A stretch of 64,000 nt of DNA from Larkinella punicea (GTDB taxonomy: Bacteria; Bacteroidota; Bacteroidia; Cytophagales; Spirosomataceae): positions 186,001-250,000 of the forward strand of contig NZ_QOWE01000010.1 in the NCBI RefSeq assembly GCF_003334855.1, in the 5' to 3' direction. This document shows, one piece after another, positions 59,837 through 64,000 of the stretch. The position numbers were made by a program, and so were the translations under genes. How positions within the stretch are numbered: position 1 is the first letter of the stretch; every line of letters starts with the position of its first letter. The notes beneath the pieces were generated by a model, which was given only the letters and a program-made list of their open reading frames with translations, had not been told where the DNA came from and searched no databases.

Positions 59837-61159
59837 ATGGAAACCAACCAAGACCTTGCTCCCCTGCTTTCGAACCTGGGAATTGAAGCCTTCAACCCCA
59901 TGCAGCGGGAAGCCCGGGAAGCCATTGTGGCCGAGAAAGCGGTTCTGTTGCTGGCTCCGACCGGTTCCGGGAAAACCCTCGCTTTTTTGTTACCCATTCT
60001 GCAACTTCTTAAACCGGAGCAAAAAACAGTCCAATGTCTGATTCTGGCACCTTCGCGCGAGCTGGCGTTGCAGATTGAGCAGGTCTGGAAAAAAATGGGG
60101 ACGGGTTTCAAAGTCAACGTCTGCTACGGCGGGCATCCGATGGCGACCGAGATTCAGAATCTGAGTACGCCACCGGCGGTTTTAATCGGGACGCCAGGCC
60201 GCATCGCCGACCACATCGACCGCAAAACGGTCGACCTCGACGGGATTCATACGCTGGTGCTCGACGAGTTCGACAAATCGCTGGAACTGGGTTTTCACGA
60301 CCAGATGTCATACATCATCGGCGGTTTGCGAAATCTTCAAAAACGCGTACTGGTTTCGGCCACGTCCGGCATTTCCATTCCGGAGTTTACGGGCGTACGT
60401 TCTCCGGTCAAACTCGATTTTATTCCGGACGACGACCGTGACAAAAGCCTGACCACCAAAATCGTTATTTCGGAGGAAAAGGACAAAGTCGATACGCTGT
60501 TTCGGCTGCTCTGCGCGCTGGATTCGGAAGCGGCTTTGATCTTCTGCAACCACCGTGATGCCGCCGAACGAACCAGCGCCATCTTGAACGAAATGGGCAT
60601 TGTTTCGACGTTCTACCACGGCGGCATGGAGCAGGACGACCGGGAACGCGCTCTGATTCAATTCCGAAACGGCAGTGTCAGTTACCTCATTACGACCGAC
60701 TTGGCCGCCAGGGGGCTGGACATTCCCGAGATGAAATATGTCATCCATTACCACCTGCCGCTGCACGAACACGAGTTTCTGCACCGCAACGGTCGGACAG
60801 CCCGGATGCACGCTTCCGGAACCGCCTACATTCTGCTGCACCGCAACGAAGAGCGCCCCCGCTATCTGCCCGAATCGCTCGACGAGTTTGTCATTCCGGC
60901 CAATCAGCCGCTTCCCAATCCACCCCAATTCCAGACGATTTACGTCAGTGGCGGCAAGAAAAACAAACTCAACAAAATCGACATCGTCGGTTTTTTCTCC
61001 CAAAAAGGTGGTCTCGAAAAAGGCGATCTGGGCCTGATCGAAGTCAAGGATTTTATCTCCTTCGCGGCCGTCCGAAAATCCAAAGTCAAGGAACTGCTGG
61101 CAAAGATCAAGGACGAAAAAATGAAAGGCAAAAAGTATAAAATTGAAGTGGCGCGGTAG
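59837..61159 (+). CDS. DEAD-box RNA helicase with DbpA-type RNA-binding domain
   Basis: 440 residues. The Q-motif is in 'FNPMQ' (Gln23). The P-loop 'APTGSGKT' (Lys46), 'PSRELALQIEQ', 'GTPGRIADH', 'LVLDEFDK' (DEFD in place of DEAD), 'LVSATS', 'LIFCNHRDAAERT', 'TTDLAARGLDIPEM' and 'HRNGRTARM' complete both RecA-like domains. About 365-435 ('KNKLNKIDIVGFFSQKGGLEKGDLGLIEVKDFISFAAV') is the DbpA RNA-binding domain, which in E. coli and Bacillus relatives binds 23S rRNA hairpin 92. A role in ribosome assembly is likely. Confidence 0.94.
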   Translation: METNQDLAPLLSNLGIEAFNPMQREAREAIVAEKAVLLLAPTGSGKTLAFLLPILQLLKPEQKTVQCLILAPSRELALQIEQVWKKMGTGFKVNVCYGGHPMATEIQNLSTPPAVLIGTPGRIADHIDRKTVDLDGIHTLVLDEFDKSLELGFHDQMSYIIGGLRNLQKRVLVSATSGISIPEFTGVRSPVKLDFIPDDDRDKSLTTKIVISEEKDKVDTLFRLLCALDSEAALIFCNHRDAAERTSAILNEMGIVSTFYHGGMEQDDRERALIQFRNGSVSYLITTDLAARGLDIPEMKYVIHYHLPLHEHEFLHRNGRTARMHASGTAYILLHRNEERPRYLPESLDEFVIPANQPLPNPPQFQTIYVSGGKKNKLNKIDIVGFFSQKGGLEKGDLGLIEVKDFISFAAVRKSKVKELLAKIKDEKMKGKKYKIEVAR

Positions 61160-61168
61160 ATTTTACAT

Positions 61169-61233
61169 AGACAAGAGAGGTGAGACAAGAGAATAAAGAC
61201 CGTCTCTATTCTCTTGTCTATACTCTCCTGTCT
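61169..61233. terminator. Hairpin filling the convergent gap after the helicase gene
   Basis: The left arm 61169-61194 and right arm 61208-61233 match at about 22 of 26 positions. Each arm contains AGACAAGAGA twice. The right arm ends next to the stop codon of the serine hydrolase gene, so it can end both convergent transcripts. Confidence 0.7.
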
Positions 61234-62802
61234 TTACTTCACTTTCGTAAACTCCAGGTCGTGGAAGTCGTAGCTAAAATCGGTTAAGGGCGAAATGGCC
61301 TTCATTTTCATCGAAACCGGTTTTCCTTCGTAATCCAGCCCGAACATCACAAACGCATCGGCTTCCAGACTCAGGTCGTTCCATTTGACCACGAAGGTGT
61401 TGCCTTTGTAAGGAAACAACTCGCCGGTTAGGCGCGGAGAACGCTTTGAGACAAACAGCAGTCTCAGGTTATCCGGCACAATGGAAACGTCGCCCAGCCA
61501 CTTGTCGCGGTAGGTTCCGGTGTAGAAATGAATCGTCGGTTTTGCCGCCGTACTCTCCTTTTCAGCCGCAACGGTTTTCCAGACGTCATCGGTTACTTTG
61601 TCGGCGTTGGCGGTATTTTCGCGCAGCCGGTCGCTGTACTCTTTCACCCGATCGGTGCCAGTCATCCCGAAATAACTGTCGAGAATCTGGTTGGTAATGG
61701 CCGTGAAAGCCGCCCCGGACTGCTGGTTAGTCAGCACGATAATGCCGAGTTTCATTTCCGGCACCAGCATCACCTGCGTCACCATACCGGGCAAACCGCC
61801 GGTGTGCGAAATCTGTTTGTAGCCCTTCGCATCATTCAGTCGCCAGCCCAAACCGTACGAACTGAAATGGGTGTTGTAGGGGCCGGGATTGCGCACGGGA
61901 ATGATGGTTTGGGGCGACCACATGTCATCCTGCACCTTCGTGCTGAACAGGGTTTTACTCAAACCGTCGCCGTATTTTCCGCCGTTGAGTTGCATGATCA
62001 CCCATTTGCTCAGGTCGTTGATGCTGCTGTTGATGCCGCCCGCCGAATTCCCGACGTCCAGCCGACCGCGCCTGACCGTCCGCAGTTTGCCCTCGATCAC
62101 GGCGTGGGCGTCGATAACGTTCGATTTATTTTTGAGCCGGGAAAAGGACGCTGCGCTGTTCTCCATCTGGAGCGGTTTCATGATCCGGGTTTCCACGAAT
62201 TCTTCCCAGCTTTGGCCCGACGCCCGTTTCACCACCTCACCCGCCACCATATACAAGAGATTATCGTAATCGTATTTGGTCCGAAAACCGGACGTCTGTT
62301 TCAGATACCGCAGGTTATGAATCACGTCTTTCAACTGAAAATCACTTGAATCGGGAAAAAACATCAAATCCCCGGCACCGAGACCGAGGCCGCTGCGGTG
62401 GGTCAGCAAATCGCGAATCGTAAAATCCTCGGTGACGTATGCATTGTATAGCCGGAACTCCGGAATGTAGTCGATCACCTTATCGTCCCAGGTCAGTTTG
62501 CCCTCATCGACCAGGATGCCGAGCGTGGCCGCCGTAAACGCCTTGCTGTTGGAGGCAATGCCGAACAACGTATTCGCATCCACTTTCTGCGTGGAATGCA
62601 TGGAACGGACGCCGTAGCCTTTTGAATGAATCACCATTCCATCTTTTACAATGGCGACGGCAATTCCCGGCACCTCGAAAGTTTTCAATGTTTTTTCGAC
62701 CAGCTGATCGATTTGGGGCGACGTGATGACCTGCGCAAAAGCCGGTTCAATACTCAGAAAACTGACCAGCAGAAGGCCGATGAAGTGTCTTGGTGCTCTC
62801 AT
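61234..62802 (-). CDS. Serine hydrolase, beta-lactamase class C-like, with DUF3471 tail, secreted
   Basis: 522 residues from the ATG at 62802, which starts a signal peptide (FIGLLLVSFLSIEPAFAQ); an ATG at 62841 adds 13 residues. Penicillin-binding fold motifs are 'ASNSKAFT' (SxxK, Ser84), 'KYDYDNLLYMVAGEV' (YxN) and 'SHTGGLPG' (the HTG box replacing KTG). The C-terminal about 110 residues ('TAAKPTIHFYTGTYRDKWLGDVSIV ... VVKWNDLSLEADAFVMFGLDYEGKPVSMKM') are a DUF3471-type beta-barrel. Relatives are D-aminopeptidases, esterases or carboxypeptidases; resistance to beta-lactams is not implied. Confidence 0.92.
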   Translation of the reverse strand: MRAPRHFIGLLLVSFLSIEPAFAQVITSPQIDQLVEKTLKTFEVPGIAVAIVKDGMVIHSKGYGVRSMHSTQKVDANTLFGIASNSKAFTAATLGILVDEGKLTWDDKVIDYIPEFRLYNAYVTEDFTIRDLLTHRSGLGLGAGDLMFFPDSSDFQLKDVIHNLRYLKQTSGFRTKYDYDNLLYMVAGEVVKRASGQSWEEFVETRIMKPLQMENSAASFSRLKNKSNVIDAHAVIEGKLRTVRRGRLDVGNSAGGINSSINDLSKWVIMQLNGGKYGDGLSKTLFSTKVQDDMWSPQTIIPVRNPGPYNTHFSSYGLGWRLNDAKGYKQISHTGGLPGMVTQVMLVPEMKLGIIVLTNQQSGAAFTAITNQILDSYFGMTGTDRVKEYSDRLRENTANADKVTDDVWKTVAAEKESTAAKPTIHFYTGTYRDKWLGDVSIVPDNLRLLFVSKRSPRLTGELFPYKGNTFVVKWNDLSLEADAFVMFGLDYEGKPVSMKMKAISPLTDFSYDFHDLEFTKVK

Positions 62803-62924
62803 AAGGGGATTTTGATGGGTTTTTAAAGATACACAGTTCATACCGATTAATTATTCATCCCTTCAGCAAACCATTCATCGATCCGTTTAACCGCCGAAGT
62901 ACTATGCATAGCAAGGTAGCACAT

Positions 62925-62957
62925 TTCGCCGTTGTTTTGACCCATCGAAACGGCGAA
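62925..62957 (+). promoter_or_regulatory. Leader hairpin upstream of small secreted protein gene
   Basis: TTCGCCGTT (62925-62933) pairs with AACGGCGAA (62949-62957) about 60 bases before the ATG at 63016, in a leader that becomes very A-rich. It could be a 5' stability hairpin. Its role is unknown. Confidence 0.35.
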
Positions 62958-63015
62958 TCACAAGCTGCCGCAGACAACAACAAATACGAAACACAACACA
63001 AAAACAACAAATACC

Positions 63016-63411
63016 ATGAAATCAATTATCGCTTCCGCTTTCCTCGCTTTGACCGTTGCCACTACTTCATCCAGCTTTGCGGCTGATCACAAAGAAACCG
63101 CCGGGGCTCAATCTACGTACCAATCGGTCGTTTACCCGGTGATCAACACGTCGAAAATTCGGGTGAATGTTAACAAGGACAAAAATGCCAAAATCAATGT
63201 CACGCTGAAAAATGAATCCGGCGAGATCCTGGCTTCGGAAAAATTGGGAAAAGGCCACGAGTCCTCGGCCATTCGATTTGACCTGAACCAACTGCAGGAC
63301 GGTATTTATCAGGTTGAAATTTCGGACGGCAACACCAAACAGGTGAAAGAAGTAAAGTTGCAGACCTCATCGCCAACGGTGACTACGGAACGTCACATCG
63401 CCATGAACTAA
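63016..63411 (+). CDS. Small secreted protein with beta-sandwich (secretion-tail-like) domain
   Basis: 131 residues with a signal peptide (IIASAFLALTVATTSSSFAA). The mature part reads like one beta-sandwich: 'INTSKIRVNVNKDKNAKINVTLKNESGEILASEKLGKGHESSAIRFDLNQLQDGIYQVEISDGNTKQVKEVKL'. The 'G.Y.v.i..g' ending resembles type IX secretion C-terminal tails and DUF3244, but here the domain is the whole protein. The long A-rich leader and a strong terminator suggest a well-expressed single-gene unit. The function is unknown; the last 15 residues are Thr/Ser-rich. Confidence 0.75.
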   Translation: MKSIIASAFLALTVATTSSSFAADHKETAGAQSTYQSVVYPVINTSKIRVNVNKDKNAKINVTLKNESGEILASEKLGKGHESSAIRFDLNQLQDGIYQVEISDGNTKQVKEVKLQTSSPTVTTERHIAMN

Positions 63412-63434
63412 GACCCGAAATCTTCGGGTGATAA

Positions 63435-63470
63435 ACCAAAGAAGCCGACTTTTCAGTCGGCTTCTTTGGT
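63435..63470. terminator. Strong hairpin terminator between convergent genes
   Basis: ACCAAAGAAGCCGACT (63435-63450) pairs perfectly with AGTCGGCTTCTTTGGT (63455-63470) over a TTTC loop. A small CCCGAA-ATC-TTCGGG hairpin (63414-63428) precedes it. It serves the secreted-protein gene and probably the convergent SDR. Confidence 0.85.
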
Positions 63471-63487
63471 ATTTAAAAGTCATTCTC

Positions 63488-64000
63488 TCATTTGCCACCG
63501 GGCCGGGAAGGGCGCACCTCGATCTTGCTGGGGAGCGTCCGGGCGGGCATCCGAATCAGGTCAGCAACGATCTGGCCGATGTCTTCGGGCTGGATTTTCC
63601 AGGCGTCTTTTTCACTCGGCTCGTGGTTGTTGAAATACGAAGCCACCGAACCGGGCATGATGGTCGTCACCTTGATGCCTTCGCTGCGCAGGTCGAGCAT
63701 CAGCGCCTGGGAAAAACCGACCAGCCCGAATTTGCTGGCGTTGTAGGCCGTGCCGTTTTCGAAGAAGTTGGTGCCGGCCAGACTCGAAATCGTGATAAAA
63801 TAGCCTTCCGACTTTTTCAACTCGTCCAGCGTTGCCTTGATCGAATTGAAAACACCGGTCAGGTTGATGTCGATGGTTTCCTGCCATTGGTCGGAGGTCA
63901 GTTCCTGAATCGGCGCAAAGTGACCCACCCCCGCGTTGGCGATCACGTAATCCAGCCGACCCCACTGCTGGGTGATGGCATCGACAGCGCGTTGCTGGGA
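63488..64000 (-). CDS. SDR family oxidoreductase, N-terminal part beyond the window
   Basis: The frame is open to base 64000, giving 170 visible residues. 'GRLDYVIANAGVGHF' is the NNAG-region strand, 'GYFITISSLAG' holds the catalytic Ser, and 'TAYNASKFGLVGFSQAL' holds YxxxK. 'IKVTTIMPGSVAS' is the usual post-helix strand. The glycine-rich cofactor site is outside the window. It is a typical ketone or alcohol dehydrogenase with broad or unknown substrate. An internal ATG at 63946 is not the true start. Confidence 0.9.
   Translation of the reverse strand, partial: SQQRAVDAITQQWGRLDYVIANAGVGHFAPIQELTSDQWQETIDINLTGVFNSIKATLDELKKSEGYFITISSLAGTNFFENGTAYNASKFGLVGFSQALMLDLRSEGIKVTTIMPGSVASYFNNHEPSEKDAWKIQPEDIGQIVADLIRMPARTLPSKIEVRPSRPGGK

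Noticed and set aside
61234-62802. The serine hydrolase as a true beta-lactamase resistance gene
   Set aside because: It has the HTG box and a DUF3471 tail of the general serine-hydrolase family; nothing points to antibiotic hydrolysis.

Overview
The window looks like chromosomal DNA of a Bacteroidota bacterium, most likely Cytophagales and perhaps a Spirosoma/Larkinella-like member of the Spirosomaceae. The grounds are a SusC/SusD pair, many secreted or lipoprotein glycan hydrolases, LytS/LytTR signalling, FtsX-type permeases with a PadR partner, DUF1080 and DUF4403 proteins, TAnnTTTG-type promoter boxes and moderately high GC by eye. The genus is a guess. I saw no rRNA, tRNA, CRISPR array, transposase or phage gene.

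Layout: 1-15.3 kb holds secreted carbohydrate-active and accessory proteins: a GH-D-clan-like enzyme cut by the left edge, a DUF433/DUF5615 toxin-antitoxin-like pair, a sialate O-acetylesterase and a sulfatase, an acetyl-xylan-esterase-like hydrolase, a DAO-type oxidoreductase, a secreted RidA-like protein, a GH36 alpha-galactosidase, and lipoproteins including one with a von Willebrand D domain. 15.4-19.3 kb is a two-component system (propeller histidine kinase plus LytTR regulator). It is followed by a 520-base repeat island and a PadR/FtsX-permease operon. 22.9-34.6 kb carries a DUF1080 protein, an MpaB-like oxygenase, a two-subunit molybdenum hydroxylase, a lipoprotein acetolactate decarboxylase, a Gre-factor-like protein, DUF4403, two esterase/peptidase-type hydrolases and an MtfA-like peptidase.

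34.5-39.2 kb is the accessory spot. It has a 1212-residue CHAT protease - STAND NTPase - TPR protein, probably a conflict or cell-suicide sensor, beside the relic of a sensor kinase. 39.3-54.9 kb is a minus-strand polysaccharide utilisation locus: IclR regulator, SusC, SusD, GH10 xylanase, glucarate-dehydratase-like enzyme, SDR, GH2, MFS transporter, LamG protein and RraA-like protein. It reads as a xylan/glucuronoxylan and sugar-acid pathway. A PIN toxin-antitoxin pair sits inside it on the other strand. 55-64 kb has an M14 peptidase, a second acetolactate decarboxylase lipoprotein, a Dabb protein, a DbpA-like RNA helicase, a beta-lactamase-family serine hydrolase, a small secreted protein and an SDR cut by the right edge.

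The most striking non-coding feature is the number of long palindromes filling intergenic gaps, often right up to stop codons. Three share a GCCCCTAAATCCCC core, but their outer arms differ from locus to locus while staying self-complementary. One palindrome lies inside the signal-peptide region of the DUF1080 gene.
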